The notes: a model not told the origin generated them from the sequence alone. A stretch of 64,000 nt of DNA from Vibrio gigantis (GCF_024347515.1 NZ_AP025493.1:248001-312000); one strand, 5' to 3'; counted from the stretch's first letter, positions 17,326-27,415 are shown. Numbers and translations are program-made.

Positions 17326-17934
17326 TTAATAGACTCTGACTCGCCCTTGTAGCTTGAGCAGTAATAACGCGACAATTGCCCCCGTTGTGTCGCAAAGCAT
17401 GTCCTTTTGAGCATCCCAAATATCGCCTTGTGACCCTAGGAACGCGATACCTTCGTCACCACCGGCAATCTCTGCATACCACCATTCAATAATCTCGTAA
17501 CCAGCTGCAACACTCATGATTGCAAACAGTGCGAAGAAACACGCAATCATGGGTTGAGCTAATTTCTTGCGAATTAAGTACTCCGCGAGAGGGTAAGCGT
17601 AAAGGCCAATAGAGAAATGTGCGACACGATCAAAGTTATTACGCTCAGAGCCTATCATGTTATTGAACCAATCAAATGGCACTTCTGCGAAGGTATACTT
17701 CGCACCTATCGTGTGCAAAATCAGCCAAATAAACATCAAAACGTAAGCTGTCTTAGTGAAGGTTAGCTTTGTTGACAGCCACCAAATACCTACTAATATC
17801 GCAAGCGCTGGGACTATTTCGGCGATCCATACTGCTCTTGAAGAGGGAGCAAACGCTGAAAAGAGAAACACAATCAGATACAGCGTTGTTAATGAAAGCA
17901 ATGGTCGATTTTGAGCAAGAGGCGTAATTGTCAT
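17326..17934 (-). CDS. DUF2238 (YjdF-like) integral membrane protein
   Basis: A 202-aa inner-membrane protein with five to six hydrophobic helices. The DUF2238 signature is seen as NNFDRVAHFSIGLYAYP and then YEIIEWWYAEIAGG...GSQGDIWDAQKDM, with conserved acidic and His residues in or near the membrane. Function unknown. Single gene, convergent with the sgrR unit. Confidence 0.85.
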   Translation of the reverse strand: MTITPLAQNRPLLSLTTLYLIVFLFSAFAPSSRAVWIAEIVPALAILVGIWWLSTKLTFTKTAYVLMFIWLILHTIGAKYTFAEVPFDWFNNMIGSERNNFDRVAHFSIGLYAYPLAEYLIRKKLAQPMIACFFALFAIMSVAAGYEIIEWWYAEIAGGDEGIAFLGSQGDIWDAQKDMLCDTTGAIVALLLLKLQGRVRVY

Positions 17935-18133
17935 ATCGAAATCTCGTCGAAGTTTTGATTAGTGTCCCATAGTAATGAACAGTGTTCAATTGTACTTTTA
18001 TCACCAGATTTGTTGAAAACTGGCGTTATCGCCCAGTATCTAGACAAACGGTTGCTAGAGTTTCACAAAAGTTTGATTTACAACAAAGCGAACCTTAAAA
18101 TCCCTCTATTACTACATAACAAGAAAGAAAGTC

Positions 18134-18973
18134 ATGAAACTGGAAACTGTCGATTACCTTGCTGAAGACGCAGCAGAACAATTTGTTCGCTCTTTACGTG
18201 AAACGGGTTTTGGTGTTCTTAAGAACCACCCAATCCCGAAAGAGCTTGTTGAGTCAATTTACGAAAACTGGTACCAATTCTTCATTTCTGAAGAGAAAGA
18301 GAACTTCCACTACAATGTTGAAACACAAGATGGATATTTTCCACCTTCAGTGTCTGAAGTTGCTAAGGGCCACACTGTAAAAGACATCAAAGAGTACTTT
18401 CACGTGTACCCTTGGGGACAAATTCCTGAGCAACTGAAAGAACAGATTCTAGATTACTACCAGCGTGCGAATGCTTTTGCTCAAGAGCTTCTAGGTTGGG
18501 TTGAAGCTCATGCTCCTAAAGAAGTGCAAGAGAAATTCTCTATTGCGTTATCAGAAATGATCAACGGCAGTGAGCAGACTCTGCTTCGTGTTCTTCACTA
18601 CCCACCAATGCAAGGTGATGAAGAGCCAGGTGCAATCCGAGCAGCAGCACACGAAGACATCAACTTACTGACGGTTCTTCCTGCAGCAAACGAGCCAGGC
18701 CTTCAAGTTAAAGCTCAGAACGATGAGTGGCTAGATGTACCATGTGATTTCGGTAACATGATCATCAACATCGGTGACATGCTTCAAGAAGCATCAGGTG
18801 GTTATTTCCCATCGACAACTCACCGTGTAATTAACCCATCAGGTGAACGCCAAGAGAAATCTCGCATCTCTTTGCCTCTATTCCTTCACCCTAAACCAGA
18901 AGTTGTGCTATCTGAAAAATACACAGCAAATGAATACCTAATGGAACGCCTGAGAGAGCTTGGCGTTATCTAA
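18134..18973 (+). CDS. 2-oxoglutarate/Fe(II) oxygenase, isopenicillin N synthase-like
   Basis: A 279-aa non-haem iron dioxygenase. The iron triad is visible: HxD in AAHEDINLLTVLP (about residues 173-175) and the distal His in STTHRVINP (about 233); the 2-oxoglutarate-binding Arg follows in KSRISLPLFLHP. The N-terminal half has the IPNS-like DIOX_N features (RETGFGVLKNHPIP). The family oxidises small molecules; the substrate cannot be told here. It is a single gene with a terminator at 19011-19039. Confidence 0.85.
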   Translation: MKLETVDYLAEDAAEQFVRSLRETGFGVLKNHPIPKELVESIYENWYQFFISEEKENFHYNVETQDGYFPPSVSEVAKGHTVKDIKEYFHVYPWGQIPEQLKEQILDYYQRANAFAQELLGWVEAHAPKEVQEKFSIALSEMINGSEQTLLRVLHYPPMQGDEEPGAIRAAAHEDINLLTVLPAANEPGLQVKAQNDEWLDVPCDFGNMIINIGDMLQEASGGYFPSTTHRVINPSGERQEKSRISLPLFLHPKPEVVLSEKYTANEYLMERLRELGVI

Positions 18974-19010
18974 TTAGTTAAATACGCCGTCCCAAAGCCG
19001 GATAGATACG

Positions 19011-19039
19011 AAAGGTCAGCTAAATTGCTGATCTTTTTT
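19011..19039 (+). terminator. Terminator of oxygenase gene
   Basis: AAGGTCAGC / GCTGATCTT stem (one G-U pair) with a run of six T. Confidence 0.8.
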
Positions 19040-19238
19040 GTTTCTGTACAGTAGAAGAATTTCTTTTATTGCTCATGGTTGTATTCAGGTAAATGCTATC
19101 CAGTTTTTGATGATGAAAGGTGTCTTTAAGCCAAGCGATTAAAAGTTGTTTGCCCTTAAGCTCGACAAAACGTAAAAAATCGCTTTCAATTAAGGAAGAT
19201 AAGTCGTGGATATGAAATAGATTACCCATTGTATTCAC
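19020..19238 (-). CDS. Possible small protein, 72 aa
   Basis: A minus-strand frame (MNTMGNLFHIHDLSSLIESD...) with protein-like amphipathic composition in its first 50 residues, then a basic tail that runs into the terminator of the facing gene. The most likely start may be the second Met. No clear ribosome site and no family recognised. It fills the gap between the oxygenase and the DnaJ-like gene, and could be real or spurious. Confidence 0.35.
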   Translation of the reverse strand: MNTMGNLFHIHDLSSLIESDFLRFVELKGKQLLIAWLKDTFHHQKLDSIYLNTTMSNKRNSSTVQKQKRSAI

Positions 19239-19282
19239 TGATCTAGTAATCCATTAATTCAGAGAAGCTAACTGAGCCAACT

Positions 19283-19903
19283 ATGTCGAATCATCAAGAT
19301 GTGAGAGCAAACTTTCACTGCCATATGGAGAACCCTTTGCTTTGGCCGATCATGGAAGTGCTGAAGCAAAAACCAAAAGGGTGGAAAGTGCACACATTGG
19401 CAGCTCACCTGAACGACCTTGGATTCGTGCCGGTTTTAGATGCTGTACCTGAGAAAGAGTTGTTTAAGAAGAACTTCCTAATCATGAATGCGCTTTATCA
19501 GCTTCAAGAAACTTTGCATCCTGATGGTTGGCTTCAGGTGCAAGCGATGGACATCGAATTGATGAACGGCCGTTATCACGGAAGCAGTCACAGCATTGAT
19601 CATCAAGACCCACTTCGAGACTATTACATTAATTGGGTTAACTATGAAGCGGATGAAGGTGAAGTCAAAAGGTTGCTGAACGAGTTTTGGACCCGATATA
19701 GAAAATTTGTTGGTGGTGACGAACTTGATATGGATAGAAGCCGAGCGTTAAACCTGTTTGAATTACCGTTGGATTCGACTCAAATTGAGATTAGAAAGCG
19801 CTGGCGACAGTTGGCATTGAGATGGCATCCAGACAGGGATGAGGGCAACACGGCAAAATTTCAGACGCTCTGTGAAGCATGGCATGTTTTACGAAGCTCG
19901 TAA
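19283..19903 (+). CDS. DnaJ-related protein with C-terminal J domain
   Basis: A 206-aa protein with an N-terminal DnaJ-related domain (NPLLWPIMEVLKQKPKGWKV at about residues 13-32) and a short C-terminal J domain whose HPD motif is in RWHPDRDEGNTAKFQ (about residue 179). J domains stimulate Hsp70 ATPase; here the J domain is C-terminal and followed by nothing, so the N-terminal part presumably selects the client. Single gene with a terminator at 19949. Confidence 0.83.
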   Translation: MSNHQDVRANFHCHMENPLLWPIMEVLKQKPKGWKVHTLAAHLNDLGFVPVLDAVPEKELFKKNFLIMNALYQLQETLHPDGWLQVQAMDIELMNGRYHGSSHSIDHQDPLRDYYINWVNYEADEGEVKRLLNEFWTRYRKFVGGDELDMDRSRALNLFELPLDSTQIEIRKRWRQLALRWHPDRDEGNTAKFQTLCEAWHVLRSS

Positions 19904-19948
19904 TCGAAAGTAACTCTTAGCTGCCCGGTTGACTGAAACCCTAAATAG

Positions 19949-19986
19949 AAAGCCCCACATTGTGAGTGATACAAGTGGGGCTTTAT
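19949..19986. terminator. Terminator between dnaJ-like gene and mrdA-like gene
   Basis: AAAGCCCCAC / GTGGGGCTTT stem, symmetric, so it can serve both converging genes. Confidence 0.88.
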
Positions 19987-20034
19987 CTTACGCTGTAGCT
20001 ACGTTATGTGTTGTTGCTACTGTATTTATTGGTG

Positions 20035-21933
20035 CTAAGAGTGGTCTTTATTCTCACCACTTTTATGCTCAAACGCATAGTCGAGTACTTTACGGATATA
20101 AGGTGCGCCGACTTTTGAACCCCCGTTGCCGTGTTCAATAACCACTGTCGCGACATATTCAGGGTTTTCATAAGGTGCGAAAGCCGTGTAGAGCGCATGG
20201 TCAAGTAAATGTCTAGCGAGTTTCTTTGAGTTGTAGACTTGATCTTTCGCAAGATCAAACACTTGTGCGGTACCAGATTTTCCGCCGCTAGTGTAGTCGC
20301 TTCCTTTGAATGCACGTCTGCCACTACCACGACTGCCGTGGTTTACGAGTCGCATTGCGTTGAGTGGCACATCCCAAATTCTATCGGGCACTTCAGTGAT
20401 CGAGGGCATTGGCTCGGGCTCGACAAGTTGCTGCGTAGTAAAATCTTCACCATGTTCTAAGGTGGCTCTTAAGATATGAGGTGGCATCACCTTTCCGTGA
20501 TTGACCAGCACTGAAGTTGCTTTAGCAAGTTGCATTGGTGTCGACGTCCAATAACCTTGGCCAATACCAATAGGGACGGTGTCACCTTGATACCATGGGG
20601 TTCGATAACGCATCATCTTCCATTCTCGAGTCGGCATATTGGCGGTACTTTCTTCGTAGATATCGATACCTGTCGGCTCACCAAAACCAAAACGATTCAT
20701 CCAGCTTGATATACGGTCAATACCTAAATCAAAAGCAGTTTGATAGAAGAATGAGTCTACCGACTCTTCAATGGCTTGGGTTACATCGACAGGCCCATGA
20801 CCCCAACGTTTCCAGTCTCGCCACGATTTAGAGTTTCGCTTAGAACCGGGAATTCTCCAAACGCCGTGGTCATTACGAATCGTATCTTCTGAGATAACAT
20901 GCTCTTGCAGTCCGGCCACAGCCATAAATGGCTTAACGGTTGATGCCGGAGGATAAACACCAAGAGTCGTGCGGTTGACCAACGGGTGAGCAGGATCATT
21001 TAATAGACGTTGGTAGTTCTTACTCGAAATGCCGTCGACAAATAGGTTTGGGTCATAACTCGGGCTTGATGCCATCGCCAACACGCTGTTGTCTTTCGGA
21101 TCGAGAATAACCGCGCTTCCGGTTCTGTGATCAAGTTGTTCAAAGACGTATTTTTGTAGCTCAAGGTCAATATTAAGCACAATATCTTTGCCAGCTACTG
21201 GCGGTACATATTCGATGGTTCGGACAATCCGCCCACGGCTGTTTACTTCGACTTCTTGATAACCCTTAGTACCGTGTAGAATATCTTCATAGTAACGTTC
21301 AACACCGAGCTTACCTATGATTGTTGTGGCTTGATAATTCGCTTCAATCCCTTGTTCTTCGAGCTTTCTAAGATCGCGATCGTTGATGTGTGCAACGTAG
21401 CCGAGTACGTGGGTAAGTACCTCACCATTGGGGTAAAAACGCTTTAAGCTAGTATCAATAGACAAGCCGGGGAATTGGTACTGGTGTACGGAGAACTTCG
21501 CAATTTCTTCTTCAGTTAAGTTCTCTAGAATAGTCACCGACTTAAAACGGCGGGTGTTGTGGTAACGTTTTTTGAAACGATCGATCTGCTCAGCATCACG
21601 CGGGACGTATTTATTTAGTTTGGCGAGCATCGCATCGACATCATCGGTTTTCTCTGGAATCATAGTCAGATCAAAAACAAGTTTGTTCTCTGCGAGCAAG
21701 ACGCCGTTACGGTCGTAAATAAGGCCACGAGTAGGGGCGATAGGCAGTACTTTGATTCTGTTTCCATCGGCACGAGTTTGATAGCTTTTGAAATTTTCGA
21801 CTTGAAGTCGGTATAAGTTGCCGACTAAGACAAGAGTGAACAGCAGGATCCCACAAAACGCTACGATTACACGGTTTTTGAATAGGTTCACTTCGATTTT
21901 ATGGTCACGCATCTTAACGCGTTTATGATTCAT
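20035..21933 (-). CDS. mrdA: Penicillin-binding protein 2 (PBP2) paralogue
   Basis: A 632-aa class B PBP. An N-terminal membrane anchor (about residues 20-45) is followed by the pedestal domain (PTRGLIYDRNGVLLAEN) and the transpeptidase domain with the active-site motif STVK near residue 330, SVD near 390 and KSGTAQ near 550. PBP2 crosslinks lateral-wall peptidoglycan in the elongasome with RodA. The usual neighbours (rlmH, rsfS, rodA, rlpA) are absent, so this is probably a second, accessory PBP2 rather than the main operon copy. GAGG precedes the ATG at 21933. Confidence 0.85.
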   Translation of the reverse strand: MNHKRVKMRDHKIEVNLFKNRVIVAFCGILLFTLVLVGNLYRLQVENFKSYQTRADGNRIKVLPIAPTRGLIYDRNGVLLAENKLVFDLTMIPEKTDDVDAMLAKLNKYVPRDAEQIDRFKKRYHNTRRFKSVTILENLTEEEIAKFSVHQYQFPGLSIDTSLKRFYPNGEVLTHVLGYVAHINDRDLRKLEEQGIEANYQATTIIGKLGVERYYEDILHGTKGYQEVEVNSRGRIVRTIEYVPPVAGKDIVLNIDLELQKYVFEQLDHRTGSAVILDPKDNSVLAMASSPSYDPNLFVDGISSKNYQRLLNDPAHPLVNRTTLGVYPPASTVKPFMAVAGLQEHVISEDTIRNDHGVWRIPGSKRNSKSWRDWKRWGHGPVDVTQAIEESVDSFFYQTAFDLGIDRISSWMNRFGFGEPTGIDIYEESTANMPTREWKMMRYRTPWYQGDTVPIGIGQGYWTSTPMQLAKATSVLVNHGKVMPPHILRATLEHGEDFTTQQLVEPEPMPSITEVPDRIWDVPLNAMRLVNHGSRGSGRRAFKGSDYTSGGKSGTAQVFDLAKDQVYNSKKLARHLLDHALYTAFAPYENPEYVATVVIEHGNGGSKVGAPYIRKVLDYAFEHKSGENKDHS

Positions 21934-22272
21934 TGAAGCCTCAAGGTTTTGTTACATTTGGTTACACCTGTCGAATCGGGACTTTATCTGAATATCACTA
22001 GGGTTTTGTAAAAGCTGTGTCATGATTTTGGTGATCAACTGCATTAGATGGCAGTACGTAGCGTCTTTAGCTTTCTTATAACCAAAGTTGATAGGTACTT
22101 GATAATAGAATTTCTGTTATGAATTTATAGAGTTGAAGAGTTTTGATAACAGCAGGAGTTGGATAAATTTACGGCCCTCAGAATGAGAGCCGTAGATAGT
22201 TAATTTGCTTACTTAATGGCTTAGGTAAACTTCAAAAGCCTAGAAACACAATAAATCTATTATTTAACGAAA
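21934..22272. other. 339-bp intergenic region with one hairpin
   Basis: Contains the promoter region of the PBP2 gene and an imperfect hairpin TACGGC...GCCGTA at 22170-22194, a likely terminator of the minus-strand ATPase gene that ends at 22273. I see no ORF or RNA gene in the rest. Confidence 0.5.
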
Positions 22273-23928
22273 TCAGTTCGAAGGCTTGAACTGAGATTTA
22301 CGCATACGGTTCAGAGCTGCCATCACATCTAATGTTCTTGGTTTCGCTAGATCACCGTAGTTCGGCATGTTAGCGTGCCATTCGTTTTCTAAAATAGCGT
22401 TGAACTCTTTCGCAGGGTTATTTGACCAACCTGGAGTTTGTGCAAATTGGAACCAAGCCCAACCAATCGCGTTTACTTCAGACGGCGATTCTAATTGCTC
22501 GAGCGCTGAAAGGTCTGCAAATTCTTTACCAAAACGCAGTGACTCTTTGCCTTTAGCATTAACACGGAACTTACCATCAGTAAGAATATTCATGAGTGAT
22601 GCGCGGTTCAATGAACGTGGTACAAACGTCTCTAAAGCTGTCTCACATTCGTTAGTACGCTGAGTAGGGTGTTGAGCAATAACGTCTTTTGCTTTTTCAG
22701 TCACATCTACCGCTTGATAGTCGTGCATTTGAATCACAGTGTTCGCAACATCTAGGTAGTCACCAGATCCGCCCATTACAACAATGGTAGAGATATCCAT
22801 TTCATCACGCAGCTGGCCAATGCGGTCGACAAGTGGCGTTATTGGCTCATCACCTTTTGATACGAGTGCTTGCATACGCTCGTCACGAATCATGAAGTTC
22901 GTCGCTGACGTATCTTCATCGATAAGTAGAGTTTGAACACCGGCTTCAATTGATTCTTGTAACCAAGCGGCTTGAGACGTAGAGCCAGACGCATCTTGTG
23001 TACTGAAATCAGATGTGTCTTTCTGCATAGGTAAATGGTTGATGTAGTTTGATAGGTTCAAGCTATGTACACATCGACCATCTTCAGCGCGGATCTTCAT
23101 TGTATCAGTCGCAGTTACGATGCCTTCGCGACCATCACCAGGAATATGGTTGTAGATAGAGCGTTCAACGGCGTTCAACAGTGTAGATTTACCATGGAAA
23201 CCACCACCAACGATTAGCGTGATGCCTTTTGGAATACCTAGACCAGTCACGTCACCTTGGTTTGGAGTATTTAAAGTAACACTCAGTGATTCTGGAGCAG
23301 CGAAAGGTACAGCATTTTTCATTGGAAGGTCGCAGTTACCTGCTATACGCGGTAGTACGCTGCCGTTTGCAACGAACGCCGCTAGATTGTTTTCATCCAA
23401 TTGAGCACGTAGCGCTTCTTGGTCTTCAATGGTTTCACAATGCTTAATCATTGCATCGATGTTCAATTCACGCTCCAGTGTCGCGCGACGAATAAACTTC
23501 GGTAAGTAGAAAGTGATGATGTTGTTCGCTTTCTTAGCAAGAATGCTACGGCCATCGGCTGGTAGGTTGATGCGGAAACGAATTTCGATGCCGTGTTCTG
23601 TGAAAACAACGGCTGTGTTGTCTAATACCGTTTGACCCGTCAGGGCGATAGACACGGTTGATTCTTGTTTTGCGAACTCAGAGAAGCTACGTGCGATAAA
23701 GTCACGGGCTGCTACTTGGTATTCGTAAGACTTTTCTTTCAGCCAATCTAACCCGGTCAACGACCACGCGCGCGTTGCGCGAAAACGAGAAGCTGACGCG
23801 TACGGGTCACCTTGGATGTGGTCGATGTGTAATTCAAAATCAGCAAAGTCGTATTGACCTTTAATTTGTTGATATGCACGGTAGTTTTGTTTTTCGAGCT
23901 TTTTAAGCTTTGCAGTCAACTGATCCAT
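22273..23928 (-). CDS. Predicted ABC-class ATPase (COG3044 / PF09818 type)
   Basis: A 551-aa soluble ATPase of the uncharacterised ABC_ATPase family. The Walker A loop is GGGFHGKSTLL at about residue 240, with a Walker B-like LLIDEDTSATNFM at about 330 and a switch-like VVMGGSGDYLDVA at about 385. It has no membrane domain, so it is not a transporter by itself. The family is common in gammaproteobacteria, of unknown role. It is a single gene; the small hairpin at 22170 may end it. Confidence 0.83.
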   Translation of the reverse strand: MDQLTAKLKKLEKQNYRAYQQIKGQYDFADFELHIDHIQGDPYASASRFRATRAWSLTGLDWLKEKSYEYQVAARDFIARSFSEFAKQESTVSIALTGQTVLDNTAVVFTEHGIEIRFRINLPADGRSILAKKANNIITFYLPKFIRRATLERELNIDAMIKHCETIEDQEALRAQLDENNLAAFVANGSVLPRIAGNCDLPMKNAVPFAAPESLSVTLNTPNQGDVTGLGIPKGITLIVGGGFHGKSTLLNAVERSIYNHIPGDGREGIVTATDTMKIRAEDGRCVHSLNLSNYINHLPMQKDTSDFSTQDASGSTSQAAWLQESIEAGVQTLLIDEDTSATNFMIRDERMQALVSKGDEPITPLVDRIGQLRDEMDISTIVVMGGSGDYLDVANTVIQMHDYQAVDVTEKAKDVIAQHPTQRTNECETALETFVPRSLNRASLMNILTDGKFRVNAKGKESLRFGKEFADLSALEQLESPSEVNAIGWAWFQFAQTPGWSNNPAKEFNAILENEWHANMPNYGDLAKPRTLDVMAALNRMRKSQFKPSN

Positions 23929-24048
23929 AACGAGGAATGCCTATATAAGGGGAAAGATAAAAACAGAAAGGCGGCGATTATAAAAATCACCACCTTTAGA
24001 GTAAAGAGAAAGTAGGCCTAAATCCAAAACTAACTGCTCTTTTTCGTT

Positions 24049-25956
24049 TTAAGCGTAACGAGTTGTCCCCAAATAGTTTTGATTGATTAAGCTGTGTTCG
24101 AATTCTTGGCTCGGCATTGGCTTTCCGTAAAGGTAGCCTTGGCCCACATCGCAGCCCTCGTTAATAATAAATTGCTCCTGAACCTCTGACTCTATGCCTT
24201 CAATTGTCACTTTTAGGTCGAGCTTTTTCGCAATTTGGACAATAGAGCGAACAATTTCCGAGTCTTCATGTGAGTTAAGCATTTGGTCGATAAAGCTCTT
24301 ATCAATCTTAATGGTATCGAATGGGAATTTCTTCAGGTAACTGAAAGAGGCGTAGCCCGTACCGAAGTCATCTAGTGACAATGTAACGCCAATGTCGTGC
24401 AGCGACTCTAAGGTATTCTTGGCAACCACTTCATCGGCAATGAGCCCACTCTCTGTAACTTCAAGTTCTAAGAAACGAGGCTCTAGATGATAGGTTTCAA
24501 GTAGGTGAACCACTTGTTCTGCAAAATGTACATTCTTGAGTTGAATCGCAGACACATTAACGCCTATTTTGAAGTCGTTAACGTACTCGGACCACTCTTT
24601 GGCTTTTTCAATCGCATTACGTAGAACAAAGCTTCCCACTTCGAAAATCAATCCGTTTTGCTCGGCCATATGTATGAGGGTTTCGTTAGATATGTCCCCT
24701 AAAACAGGATGCCTCCAACGAAGCAAAGCCTCTGCACCAACCCAGCGATGCGTCAATGGGCATACTTTGGGTTGAAAGTAGAGCATAAGATCATCATTAC
24801 GAACGGCTTGAAGCAAATAGCCTTCGATCTTATTAATGTGGGTTTGTTCTTCGGTATGCGATTGAGAGTAGTAAGCGAACTTTTGTCCTGAATCTTTACA
24901 GGCTAACATCGCTTCAGAAGATTTTTGGAGAATGCTTTCCGCATCATCTTCGTCGTTCGTAATTGCAATCCCAATAAAAGCGTGTAAATGCACTTTGTCA
25001 CTTTCGATGTCGAATTCTGAATGACCAACTTTTACGAGCGTCTGGCAAAGTTCTTCTAGGCGTTGGTGCAAATCTTTAACGCTAAACGCCAACACCAAGT
25101 CAACTGAAGTAGGGCGCGCAGTTAATACATCGATATCAGAAACACTGTCGATGCGTTTTCGGTATTCAACAAGCACTTGGTCTAACGCGTTATAGCCGTA
25201 TCGAGCCTGAATTCGTCTGCCATTGGTAAAACCAATATGGACGACTGCGAATGTACTGTCTGTTAGCCTTCGCTGTGACATTAGCTTGTGGTTTAAGCGG
25301 GACTCAAATGCGTTTCGGTTTAAAAAGCCGGTACCCAGATCGTGATTTTTTTGGAAATTGATTTTTTGCTCTGCTGCTTTTCGCTTATCAATTTCTTGAT
25401 TTAATGAATAATTCAGGCTCGCAAGATCTTTAGTTCGAGTGTAAACACGGTTTTTTAAGTCTCTATTCATTTGAGTGAGCTTGGCATGCTGAAATAGGGT
25501 TTTAAGCTGAGACTCTATTGAGGTACGAAAGCTTTGTAAAAGCTTGATATAGGTGGGCGTGTAGTGATTTTCTTTTGAATCTAAAATGCAGATGGTACCA
25601 AACAATTCACCATTAGGCCAAAGCAGCGGAATACCGCAGTAAGAGACCAAACCAAGCTTGATGTCTGGGTTGTTTTCCCAATTAGGATCGGCGAGGGCAT
25701 CGGGCACTATAAGTTGTTGTTGAGACTCCATTACCGTTTCACAGTAAAGCCCATTGCCTAAGGTTTCAGCATCACCTTTGTTGTATGGATTGTTTTTACT
25801 GCGGCTGGTCGAGAATACTTCAATATAGTTGGCGTGAACACGCATGATGAGTGCGGCGGGCACTTGAGTTATTTGAGCTAAAAGGTCAACAATGTTCTGC
25901 CAACCGGATTCCATATCGTCTGGAATATCTAAGTCTATCGTTTTTATTTTCTTCAT
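24049..25956 (-). CDS. GAF-GGDEF(degenerate)-EAL c-di-GMP phosphodiesterase
   Basis: A 635-aa signalling protein. It has an N-terminal GAF domain (about residues 10-165, with GLVSYCGIPLLWPNGELFGT), a short coiled coil, a GGDEF domain in which the catalytic loop is replaced by TARPTSVDLVLAF, and a C-terminal EAL domain with intact motifs EALLRW, ELEVTESG and LDDFGTGYASFSYLK. It should hydrolyse c-di-GMP in response to a ligand or redox signal bound by GAF, with the GGDEF part inactive. The start is ATG 25956, preceded by CGGAG; an upstream TTG at 25971 is rejected. Confidence 0.88.
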   Translation of the reverse strand: MKKIKTIDLDIPDDMESGWQNIVDLLAQITQVPAALIMRVHANYIEVFSTSRSKNNPYNKGDAETLGNGLYCETVMESQQQLIVPDALADPNWENNPDIKLGLVSYCGIPLLWPNGELFGTICILDSKENHYTPTYIKLLQSFRTSIESQLKTLFQHAKLTQMNRDLKNRVYTRTKDLASLNYSLNQEIDKRKAAEQKINFQKNHDLGTGFLNRNAFESRLNHKLMSQRRLTDSTFAVVHIGFTNGRRIQARYGYNALDQVLVEYRKRIDSVSDIDVLTARPTSVDLVLAFSVKDLHQRLEELCQTLVKVGHSEFDIESDKVHLHAFIGIAITNDEDDAESILQKSSEAMLACKDSGQKFAYYSQSHTEEQTHINKIEGYLLQAVRNDDLMLYFQPKVCPLTHRWVGAEALLRWRHPVLGDISNETLIHMAEQNGLIFEVGSFVLRNAIEKAKEWSEYVNDFKIGVNVSAIQLKNVHFAEQVVHLLETYHLEPRFLELEVTESGLIADEVVAKNTLESLHDIGVTLSLDDFGTGYASFSYLKKFPFDTIKIDKSFIDQMLNSHEDSEIVRSIVQIAKKLDLKVTIEGIESEVQEQFIINEGCDVGQGYLYGKPMPSQEFEHSLINQNYLGTTRYA

Positions 25957-26064
25957 ATGACTCCGAGTCAATCATGCTGAATGCATCAACACATCCTGTG
26001 TTAATTATGATGAACCAAATAAACTATGAACCTTACGTTAGTTAAGTATAAGAAATGTTGCGCG

Positions 26065-26094
26065 AAAAAACCTCCGCAATTTTGCAGAGGTTTT
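26065..26094 (-). terminator. Terminator of fabV
   Basis: On the minus strand, AAAACCTCTGC / GCGGAGGTTTT around a short AT loop, followed by six T. Confidence 0.87.
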
Positions 26095-26134
26095 CAAATG
26101 TGAATCTGGGTCTCAGTAATGAGATAAGTTTCGA

Positions 26135-27334
26135 TTAAGGCTTTAAGTTTATAAAGTCTTCACTGTTAAGTTTCTCGCTATAGTCTACCGATGGTTGAGC
26201 AAACCCGTTTAATTGTAGAAATTCCTCTTTAAACCCTTGGTAATCGCCTAAAGTTTGGAAGTTGTTCTCATCCATCTTTTCTAGTAGCTCTGTCACGTGT
26301 GCTTGGGTTTCTGGGGCTAATTCCCAGTCATCCATGCGGATCAACCGCTCGCCATCAAGTGGTACTTTTGATTGACCATAAAGTTTGCTGCTGAACAGGC
26401 GTTGCATTTGCTGGATACAACCTTCGTGGGTCTCTTGCTCTTTCATTACTTTATACAAAGCAAGTAGGTAAGGGCTAAGTCCTGGGATGAAAACGCTCGC
26501 TTTGGTAACTAGGGCTTTACAGACCGTAGCGTAAGCGTTGCCATCAAAGTTAGCTAGTTCTAGGTTAAGTGCGTGGCTGGTTTGGTGAAGGTCAATCTTA
26601 GCGCGTCCCAACGTCCCATCTAAGTATATAGGGTGCGTAACTTCTGGACCAACATAAGAAAACGCGATCGTCTTACAACCCGGAGCAATAGATTCAGCGT
26701 TGATGAGCTCATCAATCCATTGTTCCCAATCTTCACCGCCCATTACTTTGAGGGTACTTTCTTCTTCCTCTGCAGTAGCGGCTTCAAGGGTGTTAGTACC
26801 CCAACTGTCATTTTCAAGAGAGATTGTCGCGCCTGTCACGCTTTCGCCGATAGGTTTAATAGCAGAGCGCCAAAACTCATCGGAATCTGGTTTAGGGCGA
26901 ATGCCCGCAGCTAAACTATAGATAACCAAATCCACTTCACCTTCGAAGTAGGTTTCAATTGCTTCGACAACTTGTGAACGTGTTTCTTGCGAAAATGCAT
27001 CGCCAACGATGTTGATAGCAGTGCGTTGCTCTCGCTCTGCTTCTTTCTTGAAGTAGATGTTGTTGTACCAACCAGCACTACCGAGGGATTTATCATTTGG
27101 ACCACGTTCAAATGAAACGCCAATGGTGTCGGCTTGAGCACCGCCAAAGGTAAGAGCGATACGAGCGGCAAGGCCAAAGCCTGAGGAAGCGCCGATGATC
27201 AGTACTCGTTTAGGGCCATCTTTGATTTGCGGCGCACTCTTAACGAATTTAATTTGTTGCTTTACGGCTTCTTGACAGCCAAGAGGGTGAGCGCTTTTGG
27301 CTACCACACCCTTGATAACAGGTTCGATCAGCAT
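26135..27334 (-). CDS. fabV: FabV-type enoyl-ACP/CoA reductase (NADH)
   Basis: A 399-aa enoyl reductase of the FabV family, which reduces trans-2-enoyl-ACP in the last step of fatty-acid elongation and is naturally triclosan-tolerant. The Rossmann loop is IIGASSGFGLAARIA (about residues 46-60), and the family Y-x8-K active site is Y237 and K246 in YLDGTLGRAK. Length matches the family. Some Vibrio carry two FabV proteins, and this N-terminus (MLIEPVIKGVVAKSAHPLGC) may be the second type; that needs alignment. AAGGTT lies just before the ATG. Confidence 0.9.
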   Translation of the reverse strand: MLIEPVIKGVVAKSAHPLGCQEAVKQQIKFVKSAPQIKDGPKRVLIIGASSGFGLAARIALTFGGAQADTIGVSFERGPNDKSLGSAGWYNNIYFKKEAEREQRTAINIVGDAFSQETRSQVVEAIETYFEGEVDLVIYSLAAGIRPKPDSDEFWRSAIKPIGESVTGATISLENDSWGTNTLEAATAEEEESTLKVMGGEDWEQWIDELINAESIAPGCKTIAFSYVGPEVTHPIYLDGTLGRAKIDLHQTSHALNLELANFDGNAYATVCKALVTKASVFIPGLSPYLLALYKVMKEQETHEGCIQQMQRLFSSKLYGQSKVPLDGERLIRMDDWELAPETQAHVTELLEKMDENNFQTLGDYQGFKEEFLQLNGFAQPSVDYSEKLNSEDFINLKP

Positions 27335-27415
27335 AAATAACCTTACAGTTAACGATGATATGCATTCAGGCTAACGTAAAGCTGTGTAAAATTTATTGAG
27401 CTAGACCATTAAAAC

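Noticed and set aside
17142..17414. Minus-strand frames opposite the zinc-ribbon gene (also 16994-17263)
   Set aside because: Shadows that overlap the plus-strand zinc-ribbon gene, whose Cys pairs are convincing, and the terminator.
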